Assembly: GCF_000817775.3 (NCBI RefSeq)
Contig: NZ_JTHE03000009.1
Span: 1-64,000, forward strand
Length of the DNA: 64,000 bases
Direction: 5' to 3'
From: Lyngbya confervoides BDU141951
GTDB taxonomy: Bacteria > Cyanobacteriota > Cyanobacteriia > Thermosynechococcales > Thermosynechococcaceae
Shown here: piece after piece, positions 8,477-17,848 of the stretch
Layout: every line of letters starts with the position of its first letter
Numbering within the stretch: the stretch's first letter is position 1
Program-made: the position numbers and the translations under genes
The notes under the pieces: model-generated
Told to the model about the DNA's origin: nothing
What the model saw: the letters and a program-made list of their open reading frames with translations, nothing else
The model's database searches: none

Positions 8477-9943
8477 ATGCACTGGATCTTGTTTGTTTTG
8501 GGGTTTACCCTATACCTCATTGTCCGCTATCGCGTTGCCCCGATCACCCAAACTCCGGCTTGGCTCCTTTGGTTTGTGCTGATGATTCCCGCATTTATCA
8601 TGGGAATCTGGACAGTGCTCTACGGCGATTCGCAATCGCTTCCCCAAGGGCTGCTCGTGGTCAGCTTTGTGTTTAGCGCCCTGTCCTATATTTTGCTGGT
8701 GCAGGCTGGACGCAAACCAACACCTAGCGCAAACCCAGATCAGGAAAAGGCTCCAGGCATTACCCCGGAACCCAGCAAGCCCAAAAAAGTGCTAGATTCC
8801 CAGGAGGAAAGCCAGTTGCAGCACTGCTTCCCCTGGTCTATTTACTATTTACAAAAAATTGACTACCGACCCCAGGCCGTGATCTGTCGGGGTCAGCTAC
8901 GCTCTGATCCAGCCGTTGCCTACCAAACCATTCGGGAAAACATCCAGGGCCAGTTTGGAGAGAGGTTTTTAATTTTGTTTCAGAGCAACCAGCCCGACCA
9001 GCCCTACTTTGCCCTGGTTCCCAATCCCCAACGTCAGCGTCAGGGGCAATCTCAGGGAATGCAGTACGCCATCGTGGCCCTGCTCTTGGTCACCACCCTG
9101 CTCACCACCACCCTGGCTGGGCTCTCAATGGCCCAGCCAGACCTGGATCCGCAACAGCTGATTAAAACGCCGACTCTCCTGCAACAGGGGCTTCCCTATG
9201 GCCTGGCCTTGATGGCCATCCTCGGGGTCCATGAAATGGGTCACTTTTTGGCGGCGCGCTACTATCGGCTCAAAGCATCGTTGCCCTTCTTCATCCCCTC
9301 CCCCTTCTTTCTGGGCACCTTCGGAGCCTTTATTCAGGTGCGATCGCCCATCCCCAATCGTCGCACCCTGTTTGATGTGGGGATTGCCGGTCCACTGGCG
9401 GGCTTGCTGGCAACCCTGCCCTTTCTCCTTTGGGGACTCGTGCATTCTGAGGTGGTTCCAGTGCCCACCAGTGAGACAGCATTGCCCACCCAGGCCTTTG
9501 ACCCAAAGGCGTCCTTTCTGTTTTTTCTATTCTGTAAGGTGATTTACGGCGCCCAGCTTGGCCTGGAGCAGCGGATTGACCTGCATCCAGTGGCGATCGC
9601 CGGTGGGTTAGGACTGCTGGTGACGGCCTTGAACCTGATGCCCGTGGGCCAGCTCGACGGCGGCCAGATGGTTCATGCCATGTTTGGCCAGCGCCAGGCC
9701 GCGCTGATTGGCCATGTGTCGCGACTGCTGCTGTTGCTGCTTTCCCTAATCCAACCGAGTCTATTGCTCTGGTCAATTTTTCTGCTGTTTATGCCCGTGG
9801 TTAGCCAGCCTGCCCTCAATGATGTCTGTGAGCTCAATGATGCCAGGGACCTCCTCGGTCTGGTCTCCCTGGCACTGCTGCTGGCCATTATCCTACCCAT
9901 GCCAACTGGTCTAGCAAGCTTTTTTGCCTTGGCACACCCATAA
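8477..9943 (+). CDS. Site-2 protease family (M50) intramembrane metalloprotease, EGY1-like
   Basis: Polytopic zinc protease of 488 residues. Two or three N-terminal TM helices and a Pro/Lys-rich loop precede a soluble segment (about 110-190). The catalytic core has HEMGH at 252-256 for zinc and QLDGGQM, with Asp394 as the third ligand. FIPSPFFLGTFGAFIQVRSP and NRRTLFDVGIAGPLAG match the chloroplast EGY/cyanobacterial S2P type. Its substrates are unknown; related plant proteins act in thylakoid development. The 3' end overlaps the convergent gene at 9911 by 33 nt. Confidence 0.92.
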   Translation: MHWILFVLGFTLYLIVRYRVAPITQTPAWLLWFVLMIPAFIMGIWTVLYGDSQSLPQGLLVVSFVFSALSYILLVQAGRKPTPSANPDQEKAPGITPEPSKPKKVLDSQEESQLQHCFPWSIYYLQKIDYRPQAVICRGQLRSDPAVAYQTIRENIQGQFGERFLILFQSNQPDQPYFALVPNPQRQRQGQSQGMQYAIVALLLVTTLLTTTLAGLSMAQPDLDPQQLIKTPTLLQQGLPYGLALMAILGVHEMGHFLAARYYRLKASLPFFIPSPFFLGTFGAFIQVRSPIPNRRTLFDVGIAGPLAGLLATLPFLLWGLVHSEVVPVPTSETALPTQAFDPKASFLFFLFCKVIYGAQLGLEQRIDLHPVAIAGGLGLLVTALNLMPVGQLDGGQMVHAMFGQRQAALIGHVSRLLLLLLSLIQPSLLLWSIFLLFMPVVSQPALNDVCELNDARDLLGLVSLALLLAIILPMPTGLASFFALAHP

Positions 9944-10327
9944 CCAGAGCGGGTGACTATCCCCCTGGCGACGAATTTTTAGAACCTGGTCAACCAGTTT
10001 CCGCTGCTCCATCTGGGGTAGGCCGCGAATAATATTGCGGCTTTGCCACATCAGCACCGCCAGCGTCATGCCCACGCAAAGCCCGAGGCCCATCGCGGCC
10101 AGAAAATGGTAGCGCAGACCGTAACGCAGGGCCGCCCAAGTGAAATAATCCAGCATGAACCCAAAGGTTTTTCGCAGGCTCCAAAGGCTAGCACTGCCAA
10201 TGGTTAACCACAGGGATAGCACCAGGCACCAGCGCCCAATCACCCCGATCTGGTGCAGGCGCATCACTTCCCGGTACAGGCGGGTGTTGTTCTCAAGTTC
10301 AATTAGCTCAAATAGTTGACGACCCAT
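9911..10327 (-). CDS. Hypothetical two-TM membrane protein
   Basis: 138 residues with two hydrophobic helices, about 32-52 (WCLVLSLWLTIGSASLWSL) and about 72-95 (HFLAAMGLGLCVGMTLAVLMW). Basic soluble ends follow, and the C-terminus is KKAC. No family recognised. It lies downstream of secF on the same strand and may belong to the pdhB-secD-secF transcription unit. Its ATG (10327) sits in the first copy of a 14-bp tandem repeat. The upstream copies carry further ATGGGT motifs; the copy one and two units upstream are out of frame, and the most distal one is in frame but meets a TGA after four codons. Confidence 0.65.
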   Translation of the reverse strand: MGRQLFELIELENNTRLYREVMRLHQIGVIGRWCLVLSLWLTIGSASLWSLRKTFGFMLDYFTWAALRYGLRYHFLAAMGLGLCVGMTLAVLMWQSRNIIRGLPQMEQRKLVDQVLKIRRQGDSHPLWLWVCQGKKAC

Positions 10328-10376
10328 CGCTGACGACCCATCGCTGACAACCCATCATTGACAACCCATCATTGAC
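10321..10376. repeat. Four tandem 14-bp units at the start of the gene at 9911-10327
   Basis: GACCCATCGCTGAC twice (10321-10334, 10335-10348), then AACCCATCATTGAC twice (10349-10362, 10363-10376). The pairs are identical internally and 11 of 14 positions match between pairs. The complementary strand of each copy contains ATGGGT, so each duplication multiplied a start-codon-like motif in the secF-side leader. Confidence 0.92.
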
Positions 10377-10387
10377 AACTCCAGAAT

Positions 10388-11305
10388 TCACGAGGATTGT
10401 TCCCGCCACCAAGCAAAAACCGAGCTGGCTACGAAAATGCTGGAATAGCTCCCGGAGATGAATCCCACGATCAAAGCCAGGGCAAAGTACTTTAAGGTTG
10501 CCCCACCAAACAGAAAAATTGCGATCAGCGGCAGGGTGGTGGTTAGACTGGTGTTGATGGAACGGGCCAGGGTCTGATTAACAGACGTTTCCACAATCTC
10601 GGCCACCGCCCCGTCTGAGTGAGCCTTCAGATTTTCCCGGACTCGGTCGTAGATGACCACTGTATCGTTCACGGAAAAACCAATAATCGTGAGCACCGCC
10701 ACAATAAACAAGCTGTCCACCTCAACCCCAAGGGTCAGGCCTAAAATCGCAAACAGGCCCAGGGTAATGGTGACATCGTGGAGCAGGGCCGCGATCGCCC
10801 AGAGGGCATAGTCAAACTCAAACCGCACGGTCAGATACAGAGCAATACCCAGGGAGGACACGAGCAAGGCCAAGAGCCCGGAGTTGAGCAGTTCTTTTCC
10901 GAGGGTTGGGCCTACCGTATCAATTTGCGTTTTGGCTTCATCAAAGGCGCCAATTTTTCCCCGAAGTTCTTCGAGTAGGGGAGTTCGAGCCGCCTCATCC
11001 AAGGGCGGGGTGCGAATGGAAAGGGTCTGGCCGGTCTGCCCCACCAGCTGCACACTGCTGTTGCCCAGATTTCTTGAGGACAAAACCGATCGCACCTCCT
11101 CCAGGGGAATCGGTTGGGCGCAAGCCTGGGGGTCGGAGCAGTCTCGCTCAATTTGCAGCCGCGTTCCCCCTACAAAATCGAGTCCTGGCTTGAGGGGAGC
11201 CTGAAACTGCACCCAGCTGACCCCCATGGCGATCACGCTTAACACCAGCGCAAGCCCCGAGATGGCCCACCAAGTCTTGCGCTGTTTCGTAAGGGAAATG
11301 TGCAT
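10388..11305 (-). CDS. secF: Protein translocase subunit SecF
   Basis: RND-like membrane partner of SecD that uses the proton gradient to pull proteins through SecYEG. 305 residues. An N-terminal TM helix is followed by [16 protein letters not shown], the family signature, then a periplasmic domain (about 45-130). A five-TM bundle holds [17 protein letters not shown] and [14 protein letters not shown]. It begins 39 nt after the secD stop and so forms an operon with secD. Confidence 0.97.
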   Translation of the reverse strand: MHISLTKQRKTWWAISGLALVLSVIAMGVSWVQFQAPLKPGLDFVGGTRLQIERDCSDPQACAQPIPLEEVRSVLSSRNLGNSSVQLVGQTGQTLSIRTPPLDEAARTPLLEELRGKIGAFDEAKTQIDTVGPTLGKELLNSGLLALLVSSLGIALYLTVRFEFDYALWAIAALLHDVTITLGLFAILGLTLGVEVDSLFIVAVLTIIGFSVNDTVVIYDRVRENLKAHSDGAVAEIVETSVNQTLARSINTSLTTTLPLIAIFLFGGATLKYFALALIVGFISGSYSSIFVASSVFAWWREQSS

Positions 11306-11344
11306 AGATTATAGACAATACGGCTGAAGAACAGGGGCACAGAA

Positions 11345-12763
11345 CTACTGAGACGCTAGCTCAATTTTGCCAGGATAGAACAGCTTGATGTTATTGCGCA
11401 GCCCCGGAAAGTTGAGAACCGCAAACAGCATGAGGGTGCGACTACAGGTCACCGCGGTAAACATGCTGACGCAGATTCCAATTGCCAGCGTCAGCGCAAA
11501 TCCCTTCACCAATCCTGATCCCAACCAGTAGAGCGCCGCACAGGCAATCAAGGTGGTTAAATTACTATCCAGGATGCTGGAAAAGGCCTGACTAAACCCT
11601 GACTCCACCGAGCGATAGAGGGTTTTGCCAGCCCGCAATTCCTCGCGCGTGCGCTCAAAAATTAAGACATTGGCATCAACGGCCATCCCAATGCTCAAAA
11701 TAAAACCTGCAATGCCAGGCAAGGTCAAGGTGACAGGCACCAGCATAAAAATGGCAAAGGTCCAGAGGGTATAGAGGGAGAGCGAGATTGCGGCAAAAAC
11801 CCCAGGGAGGCGGTAATACACCACCATAAACGCCAACACCAGTCCCAGCCCCACCAGTCCAGCAACGATGCTGCTGCGGATACTATCCTGGCCCAGGGTT
11901 GCCCCAACGGTGCGATTCTCGACGATCTTAATCGGTAGCGGCAGTGCCCCGCCGCGCAATTGCACCGCCAGCTCGTTGGCGGTCTGAAAGGTAAAATTGC
12001 CCTCAATGACCGGCGTGCCGCCAACGATGCCCGTACTGGCGTACTGAGCACCCACCACCGGGCTGCTAATGAGTCGCCCATCCAGGAAAATCCCGAGGGT
12101 GCGTCCGGTCCCGGCAATTTTTTGGGTGAGCTGGGCAAATAAATCCGCACCTTGAGCATCAAACCGCAGCGCCACATCCCAGGTTTGGTTACGGGCAGAG
12201 GGAAAGGCTTCTTTAAGATATTTTCCGGTCAGCCCAGTCTTTTCGTAGAGCTGCTGGGTGAGTTCATTGACCTGGGCTTGTTTCGCCTCCAGTTTGGCCT
12301 GGGCTTGGGCGATCGCCTCTGGGTCACCCGCGGCACTCGCCTCCTGCAAGGCCCGCAGCAGATCAAAGCGCTCCTGCTCCCGCACCTGAATTTGGGCTCT
12401 TAAATCCCCATTGGCCGCTTCCGTTCTAAACTCCAGCTGAGCCGTGGTCTTGAGGATGCGTTCAGCATCCTTGGGATCATTCACCCCAGGGAGCTGCACC
12501 AGAATCTTATCATTGCCTGCCACCTGCACCACTGTCTCCGAAACCCCGAACTCATTGACGCGGTTTTCCACCACCTGCTTGACCCCCTGTAAGTCTTCTT
12601 CGCTCAGGCTCGGAATCTCTTCGGTGGTCTGCACCTGAAGCAACAGCTGAGATCCACCCCGCAAATCCAACCCGAGCTGCACGGGAAAGCGGAGCAAAAC
12701 ATACAGAGCCGCCAACACCAAGACAGCAATCAGGCCCAAAATAATACGCTGTTTTCCAATCAC
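11345..12763 (-). CDS. secD: Protein translocase subunit SecD
   Basis: 472-residue partner of SecF. TM1 is followed by LGLDLRGGSQLLLQV, the SecD signature. A large periplasmic part (about 40-290) includes an Ala/Gln/Glu-rich predicted coil near 115-165. The C-terminal TM bundle contains AGFILSIGMAVDANVLIFERTRE and SILDSNLTTLIA. The order pdhB-secD-secF on one strand is, to my knowledge, common in cyanobacteria. The gap from pdhB is 99 nt. Confidence 0.97.
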   Translation of the reverse strand: MIGKQRIILGLIAVLVLAALYVLLRFPVQLGLDLRGGSQLLLQVQTTEEIPSLSEEDLQGVKQVVENRVNEFGVSETVVQVAGNDKILVQLPGVNDPKDAERILKTTAQLEFRTEAANGDLRAQIQVREQERFDLLRALQEASAAGDPEAIAQAQAKLEAKQAQVNELTQQLYEKTGLTGKYLKEAFPSARNQTWDVALRFDAQGADLFAQLTQKIAGTGRTLGIFLDGRLISSPVVGAQYASTGIVGGTPVIEGNFTFQTANELAVQLRGGALPLPIKIVENRTVGATLGQDSIRSSIVAGLVGLGLVLAFMVVYYRLPGVFAAISLSLYTLWTFAIFMLVPVTLTLPGIAGFILSIGMAVDANVLIFERTREELRAGKTLYRSVESGFSQAFSSILDSNLTTLIACAALYWLGSGLVKGFALTLAIGICVSMFTAVTCSRTLMLFAVLNFPGLRNNIKLFYPGKIELASQ

Positions 12764-12862
12764 AGGAACCTACCTCAGCAAAGCAAGACATCGGCAACGC
12801 AAGCTTGTTCAATTAAATAGCGTCTGAATTCGTTGCCCCAATAATCGCCCAATTAATTTAGC

Positions 12863-13843
12863 CTAGACCTTCAAGGCCAGCATCTGCTTGACGGCCTCAA
12901 CAATTTGGGGAGGTTGAACAATCGTTAGACTCTCCAACATCCCGTTGTAGGGCGTGGGAATATCTTGGGAGGACAACCGCATCACCGGCGCATCCAGTTC
13001 ATCAAAGAAGCGCTCCATAATTGAAGCCGACAGCTCCGCACCCACGCCTCCCGTTTTCATGCACTCTTCCACAATCATGACGCGATGGGTTTTACGAATT
13101 GAGGCTCCGATGGTTTCAAAGTCAAAGGGCTTCAGGGAAATTAAATCAATAATTTCTGGGGTGATGCCCGCTTGATCTAAGGTTTTAGCCGCCTGAATAA
13201 CGTGATGCCGCATGCGCGAATAGGTCAAAATCGTAACCCCCTCACCAGACTGCACCACCTCGGCTTTATCCAGGGGCAGCCAATATTCTTCCTCGGGCAG
13301 GGTTTCCTTCAGGTTATAAAGCAGCACATGCTCGAAAAAGAGCACCGGGTTGGGATCACGAATGGCAGATTTGAGCAGCCCCTTGGCGTTGTAGGGCGTA
13401 GAGCAAGCCACAATTTTGAGGCCCGGAACCGCATGGAAATAGGCTTCCAGCCGTTGGGAATGCTCCGCACCAAGCTGACGCCCCACCCCACCAGGTCCAC
13501 GCACCACAATTGGAACCTTAAAATTCCCCCCGGAGGTGTAGCGCAGCATGGCGTTATTGGCGATTTGATTAAAGGCCAGCAGCAAAAAGCCCATGTTCAT
13601 CCCTTCGATGATGGGCTTGAGACCGGTCATCGCGGCCCCTACGGCCATTCCGGTAAAGCCGTTCTCGGCAATTGGGGTGTCCAGCACACGTAAATCGCCG
13701 TACTTTTTATACAGGCCCTTGGTGACCTTATAAGATCCCCCGTAGTGACCGACATCTTCTCCCATGATCATCACCGTGGGATCATGGGCCATTTCTTCGT
13801 CGATCGCAGCTCTGAGTGCATTAAATAGTAAAACTTCGGCCAT
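12863..13843 (-). CDS. pdhB: Pyruvate dehydrogenase E1 component subunit beta
   Basis: 326 residues of the thiamine-dependent E1 beta subunit that, with E1 alpha, E2 and E3, makes acetyl-CoA for fatty acid synthesis. Opens [51 protein letters not shown] and [16 protein letters not shown] are classic E1 beta blocks. [14 protein letters not shown] and DIPTPYN lie in the transketolase C-terminal domain. No E1 alpha gene is nearby, as is usual in cyanobacteria. It is divergent from the gene at 14061, with a 217-nt spacer. Confidence 0.97.
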   Translation of the reverse strand: MAEVLLFNALRAAIDEEMAHDPTVMIMGEDVGHYGGSYKVTKGLYKKYGDLRVLDTPIAENGFTGMAVGAAMTGLKPIIEGMNMGFLLLAFNQIANNAMLRYTSGGNFKVPIVVRGPGGVGRQLGAEHSQRLEAYFHAVPGLKIVACSTPYNAKGLLKSAIRDPNPVLFFEHVLLYNLKETLPEEEYWLPLDKAEVVQSGEGVTILTYSRMRHHVIQAAKTLDQAGITPEIIDLISLKPFDFETIGASIRKTHRVMIVEECMKTGGVGAELSASIMERFFDELDAPVMRLSSQDIPTPYNGMLESLTIVQPPQIVEAVKQMLALKV

Positions 13844-14060
13844 ACTGTCTCCGAACTGCTTCTAAACTGGAAATACGTCACCCTCTCGCATCCAACCGAC
13901 TCGCCCTAATTGGGAGTATCCCTGCGCAAAAGGTCTAATGGATACGTTAGCAGAAGAAGGTCTATTTTCATCGGTGCCCGCCAATCAGCCGGGGGATTGT
14001 GCAACCGAGTTATAATTTTTGCAACGCCTTTCAGCAACATTTCAGTCAAAGTTCTAACTC

Positions 14061-14363
14061 ATGAGTAATCCACTGGTTCATGCTTTTTTCCTAGGCCGGG
14101 CAACGGCTGAGGTTCTCTCGGAAGGAATAGAGCATAAGTTCACCGATCTAATGAGTGCTGTGGGGCAATTCGATGCAGAACAGCGCGATCGCCTGCGTCA
14201 GTTTACGCAGGAGGTCATGGATCGAGCAGGCCATGCGGAATCCTCAGCCCCTGACTCAACACCGGGCGCAGCTAGCCCCGCCGATCTCCAAGCCACCCTA
14301 GATGAGCTGCGGGCTGAAATTGCCCAGTTGAGGTCAACCCTGCAACGCTACCGCCAGTCGTGA
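14061..14363 (+). CDS. Small conserved protein coupled to ABC1 kinase
   Basis: 100 residues. The N-terminus, NPLVHAFFLGRATAEVLSEG, is amphipathic, then a hydrophilic middle with FTQEVMDRA. A Ser/Pro/Ala linker (75-95) follows, then a C-terminal helix with heptad character (LQATLDELRAEIAQLRSTL). I take it to be a conserved cyanobacterial family whose genes often precede an ABC1 kinase; the name is not certain. Its TGA overlaps the GTG of the kinase gene (GTGA at 14360-14363), which implies translational coupling and suggests a joint role. Confidence 0.8.
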   Translation: MSNPLVHAFFLGRATAEVLSEGIEHKFTDLMSAVGQFDAEQRDRLRQFTQEVMDRAGHAESSAPDSTPGAASPADLQATLDELRAEIAQLRSTLQRYRQS

Positions 14364-16102
14364 GATTAGACAGTCTAAAATCCCCCGCCTATTCCCTGCC
14401 CGCACAAGCCCCCCCGAAGGTGGAGCGCTACGCTTACCGGTGGAACCAAGAGAACTATTCTCGCCTCCGTCGGTTCATCGACATTTGGCTGTTTGTGTTC
14501 AGACTGACCGCCTCGCGCTGGCTGATGAACAAAGCCTGGAGCTATCGCGGCGGCATGACGGAGAGCAACAAAGCCCGACGTCGTCGTCAGCAAGCGATCT
14601 GGATTCGGACAACCTTGCTCGAACTTGGCCCCACTTTCATTAAGGCGGGGCAACTTTTTTCAACGCGCTCCGATCTGTTTCCCAGCGAATATGTCGAAGA
14701 GCTATCTAAGCTTCAAGATCGGGTGCCAGCCTTTAAGTTTGATCTGGTGGAGCGGATCATTTGGCAGGATTTTGGTAGAACCATCCCAGATCTGTTCAAA
14801 AGCTTTGACCCGATTCCCCTAGCCGCAGCCAGCCTGGGACAGGTTCACAAGGCTCAGCTCCACTCTGGCGAGGAAGTCGTCGTCAAAATTCAGCGCCCAG
14901 GACTCAAGAAGCTTTTCGACATTGACCTGCGCATCCTAAAAGGCATCGCCCACTATTTTCAAAACCATCCCAAGTGGGGACCAGGACGCGATTGGCTAGG
15001 CATCTATGCTGAATGCAGTCGCATTCTTTATGAAGAGATTGATTACCTCAACGAAGGCAAGAATGCAGATTTATTCCGGCGCAACTTTCGGGAGGTCAGT
15101 TGGGTCGATGTTCCGCGGGTATATTGGCGCTATGCATCCCCTCAAGTGCTCACCCTCTCCTACAAGCCGGGCATTAAAATTAGTCACTACGAAGCCCTTG
15201 AGGCCGCAGGCATTGACCGCAAGCTGGTGGCCCGCCGCGGCGCTGAAGCTTACCTGCGACAGCTGTTGCACAACGGATTTTTTCACGCCGATCCCCATCC
15301 TGGAAACATTGCGGTAAATCCCCAGGGGGGATTAATCTTTTACGACTTCGGGATGATGGGGCAGATTGCCACCGTCACCCGAGAAAAACTGCTCAATACG
15401 TTTTTTGGTATTGCCCGCAAGGATGCCCAACAGGTCATGAATGCACTGGTTGAGTTGGGTGCCCTTGCCCCGGCTGCAGACGAAGGCCCTATCCGAAGGT
15501 CTATTCAGTACATGCTGGACAACTTTATGGATCAGCCCTTTGAGAGTCAGTCCGTGGCCCAAATCAGTGATGATCTGTATGAGATCGCCTACAGCCAGCC
15601 CTTTCGATTTCCCGCCACCTTTACCTTTGTAATGCGGGCCTTTTCAACCTTGGAAGGGGTTGGAAAAGGTCTTGACCCAGACTTTAACTTTATGGAAGTT
15701 GCGAAACCCTTTGCAGGAGAACTTATGACAAACGGAGGAAACAGTCCCAATACAGAAAATAGCGGTCTTCTCGATCAGCTGAGTCGACAGGCAGTTCAGG
15801 TCAGCAGTTCTGCCCTCGGGCTGCCCAGCCGCCTCGATGACACCCTCAACAAGCTGGAGCAGGGAGATGTCCGCTTACGGGTGCGTTCGATTGAAACCGA
15901 CCGGGTCTTACGCCGCCTCAGCTCCGTCAACATGGGCACCAACTACGCCCTCCTAACCGGTAGCTTTACTATCACAGGCACCATCTTACTGGTCAATCAG
16001 CTCTTTTGGATTGCCCTAATCCCCGGTGTACTGGCCTTGATTAGTGGGATTGCCTTTCTGCGGCTGCTGCTCAAAATCGACCGCTATGAGCGCATGTTTT
16101 AG
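14360..16102 (+). CDS. ABC1/UbiB-family atypical kinase (ABC1K)
   Basis: 580 residues. Atypical protein-kinase-like ATPases of this family act in prenylquinone and other lipid metabolism at membranes. FIKAGQLFSTRSDLFP carries the KxGQ motif. AAASLGQVHKA is the Ala-rich loop that replaces the Gly-rich loop. VVVKIQRPG provides the ATP-binding Lys. LLHNGFFHADPHPGNI and FYDFGMMGQI form the catalytic and metal loops. Two C-terminal hydrophobic helices, around 525-575, should anchor it to the membrane. The GTG start overlaps the upstream stop. Substrate unknown. Confidence 0.93.
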   Translation: MRLDSLKSPAYSLPAQAPPKVERYAYRWNQENYSRLRRFIDIWLFVFRLTASRWLMNKAWSYRGGMTESNKARRRRQQAIWIRTTLLELGPTFIKAGQLFSTRSDLFPSEYVEELSKLQDRVPAFKFDLVERIIWQDFGRTIPDLFKSFDPIPLAAASLGQVHKAQLHSGEEVVVKIQRPGLKKLFDIDLRILKGIAHYFQNHPKWGPGRDWLGIYAECSRILYEEIDYLNEGKNADLFRRNFREVSWVDVPRVYWRYASPQVLTLSYKPGIKISHYEALEAAGIDRKLVARRGAEAYLRQLLHNGFFHADPHPGNIAVNPQGGLIFYDFGMMGQIATVTREKLLNTFFGIARKDAQQVMNALVELGALAPAADEGPIRRSIQYMLDNFMDQPFESQSVAQISDDLYEIAYSQPFRFPATFTFVMRAFSTLEGVGKGLDPDFNFMEVAKPFAGELMTNGGNSPNTENSGLLDQLSRQAVQVSSSALGLPSRLDDTLNKLEQGDVRLRVRSIETDRVLRRLSSVNMGTNYALLTGSFTITGTILLVNQLFWIALIPGVLALISGIAFLRLLLKIDRYERMF

Positions 16103-16241
16103 TGGTCCTGGCTGCTGATTTTGTTGAAGAAATGGGGAAAGCTAGAGGAGGTGAGTGATTCTCATGGCAATGACTACACCGAAACACCTTTACAGGATAA
16201 GCTGACCTTTGTCCCCTCTTAATCAGTTTCTAGCGAAAAAC

Positions 16242-16976
16242 ATGGAACGTCTGTTCGCCGGGTTAAGCGATACTGGAGTAGTTCGCAAATCAAATCAAGA
16301 TGCCTACCACATTGACAAGCCGGCTGGACGCTTCGTGGTCGTCGCAGACGGAATGGGAGGCCATGCCGGGGGACAAGAAGCCAGTCAAATTGCCACCCAG
16401 GCCATCCGTCAATATTTGGAGACAAGCTGGGGAGAGTCCGTGGATCCGGAGGCACTCTTGCGTGAGGCCCTGGTCCAGGCCAACCAAAGCATCCTGGAAA
16501 ATCAAAAGGAGCACCCAGAACGTAGCGATATGGGCACCACTGTGGTCGTGGTCATTTTTCCAGAAAATGAATCGCCTTGGTGTGCCCACGTGGGAGACTC
16601 ACGCCTCTATCGATATCGAAATGAGGAACTTGTGCAGCTGACCGAAGATCACACCTGGATTGCCCAAGCCATTAGTGCCGGGATGCTGGATGCCGACCAG
16701 GCGCGTGAACATCCCTGGCGACACGTCTTAGCCCAATGCCTGGGCCGAGAGGATTTAAGTCGGATTGATATTCAACCCATCGATCTGCAAGCTGGCGATC
16801 GCCTCCTCCTGTGCAGCGATGGCTTAACAGAAGAGCTTTCGGATGATCTGATCCTCAAATATCTCAACGCCACTGTTCCCCTAGAGGAGGCCTCTGAAAC
16901 GCTTGTGGAGGCCGCCAAGGAAGAAGGGGGTCAAGACAACATCACCGTCATTCTCGTGGAAAGTCAGCACAATTAA
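16242..16976 (+). CDS. PP2C-type Ser/Thr protein phosphatase
   Basis: Metal-dependent protein phosphatase of 244 residues from ATG 16242 (the frame extends to TTG 16209). [56 protein letters not shown] and [11 protein letters not shown] are the ordered PP2C motifs, with all metal-binding Asp positions present. The bacterial members antagonise Hanks-type kinases; the only such kinase in this window is at 57695, so pairing is unproven. It stands alone about 140 nt after the ABC1 kinase. Its stop codon sits inside a perfect 16-bp palindrome. Confidence 0.95.
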   Translation: MERLFAGLSDTGVVRKSNQDAYHIDKPAGRFVVVADGMGGHAGGQEASQIATQAIRQYLETSWGESVDPEALLREALVQANQSILENQKEHPERSDMGTTVVVVIFPENESPWCAHVGDSRLYRYRNEELVQLTEDHTWIAQAISAGMLDADQAREHPWRHVLAQCLGREDLSRIDIQPIDLQAGDRLLLCSDGLTEELSDDLILKYLNATVPLEEASETLVEAAKEEGGQDNITVILVESQHN

Positions 16977-16982
16977 TTGTGC
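16967..16982. repeat. Perfect 16-bp palindrome over the PP2C stop codon
   Basis: GCACAATTAATTGTGC reads identically on both strands and includes the last codons and TAA stop of the phosphatase gene. There is no U-tract, so a terminator role is doubtful. It resembles a dimeric-regulator site in shape only. Confidence 0.6.
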
Positions 16983-17516
16983 AACCTAGCCCTCCAAGGC
17001 AGGGGCAAAACGAACCATCCCCGCCCAAGGCCCGCCCAAGGGAGTAAGGCGTTCCCTGAAGGGGGAATAGAGCCCCCTTTATACCTTTATATTCGCTATT
17101 AGTATATTAGCTATTAGCCTTTGCGTTGCCTTGACTGGAACTTGCAAGCAAGCGGCCCTTGCTTCTAAACCACCCTACGCCGTCCAAGGGGCGCTGCAGA
17201 TCCAGATTGAATCCAAAGAGAGCGTTTGGTCTACCCACAGAGGCATTCTCCCTCTCAAAATCTCGACAAGGTTTAAAACTCAGAATGCCTTTGGGGAACC
17301 TTAAAAACAATTCAGGTTCATTCCCTGAACAGTTCAGATCCTAATGGAGCCAGGTCAAATTATTTTCACTCATTCAAAATTTCCAGAATTGTTCAGAATG
17401 AGCATAAATTACTAGTTGCCACTGCTATAACCAGATAAATTACAGAATTACATTTTTGTCAATCAAATAATGTGATTCGTAACAACTAGGAGCAACCATC
17501 TACTTAGGAGTCAACT
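16983..17516. other. Non-coding spacer before nblA
   Basis: No credible gene. It holds an 11-bp perfect tandem duplication CCCGCCCAAGG (17020-17041), a weak hairpin around GGGGGAATAGAGCCCCC (17061-17077) and a 6-bp-stem inverted repeat TTCAGG/CCTGAA (17311-17329). The last 170 nt before nblA are AT-rich, as expected for a regulated promoter. I found no match to the NtcA consensus GTA-N8-TAC there. Confidence 0.6.
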
Positions 17517-17711
17517 ATGGCAGAGTCTTTTCAGCTTTCGCTTGAACAAGAGTTTAACCTCCGGTCCTTTTCGGAAAAGGTTAAGGGACTATCCCATGAA
17601 GAAGCTCAAGAATTTCTGGTCAGCCTTTATGAATTGATGATTCGTAAAGAGTCCATGTACAAGCATTTCTTGAAGCAGGAGTGGGGACTCTCCTCAAGCC
17701 CAAGCCTTTAG
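17517..17711 (+). CDS. nblA: Phycobilisome degradation protein NblA
   Basis: 64-residue adaptor that binds phycobiliproteins and directs them to Clp proteolysis during nutrient or light stress. Length and pattern fit the family: LSLEQEFNLRSF at the N-terminus, then VKGLSHEEAQEFLVSLYELMI as the long helix, and YKHFLKQEWGL at the end. ATG 17517 follows AGGAG at 17506-17510 (a good Shine-Dalgarno). Two hairpins follow, and a long AT-rich leader precedes it. No second nblA copy is seen here. Confidence 0.95.
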   Translation: MAESFQLSLEQEFNLRSFSEKVKGLSHEEAQEFLVSLYELMIRKESMYKHFLKQEWGLSSSPSL

Positions 17712-17719
17712 CTTAGAAT

Positions 17720-17749
17720 CATGGCTCTCTCCAGTGGAAAAGAGCCATG
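17720..17749 (+). repeat. Hairpin in nblA 3' region
   Basis: Perfect 9-bp inverted repeat CATGGCTCT (17720-17728) and AGAGCCATG (17741-17749), 12-nt loop, no U-tract. It lies between nblA and its terminator and could stabilise the short mRNA. Confidence 0.65.
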
Positions 17750-17772
17750 ACTGTGCAATTGATGCGATTTAT

Positions 17773-17803
17773 AAAGATGACTCCGGTGGAGTCATCTTTT
17801 TTT
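17773..17803 (+). terminator. Rho-independent terminator of nblA
   Basis: Perfect 12-bp stem AAAGATGACTCC (17773-17784) and GGAGTCATCTTT (17788-17799), 3-nt loop, followed by a run of T to 17803. The opposite strand also ends in an AT-rich tail, so it may also serve the convergent pepP gene. Confidence 0.93.
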
Positions 17804-17848
17804 CGGCTCGTTTTTCCTAGTCCCTGGATTAAGGATCGAATTACGGAT

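Noticed and set aside
10321-10376. Possible CRISPR array
   Set aside because: The units are 14 bp and directly tandem, with no spacers and no cas genes.
17340-17516. NtcA box (GTA-N8-TAC) upstream of nblA
   Set aside because: I looked for the consensus and found none; nitrogen control, if any, is not visible by this motif.
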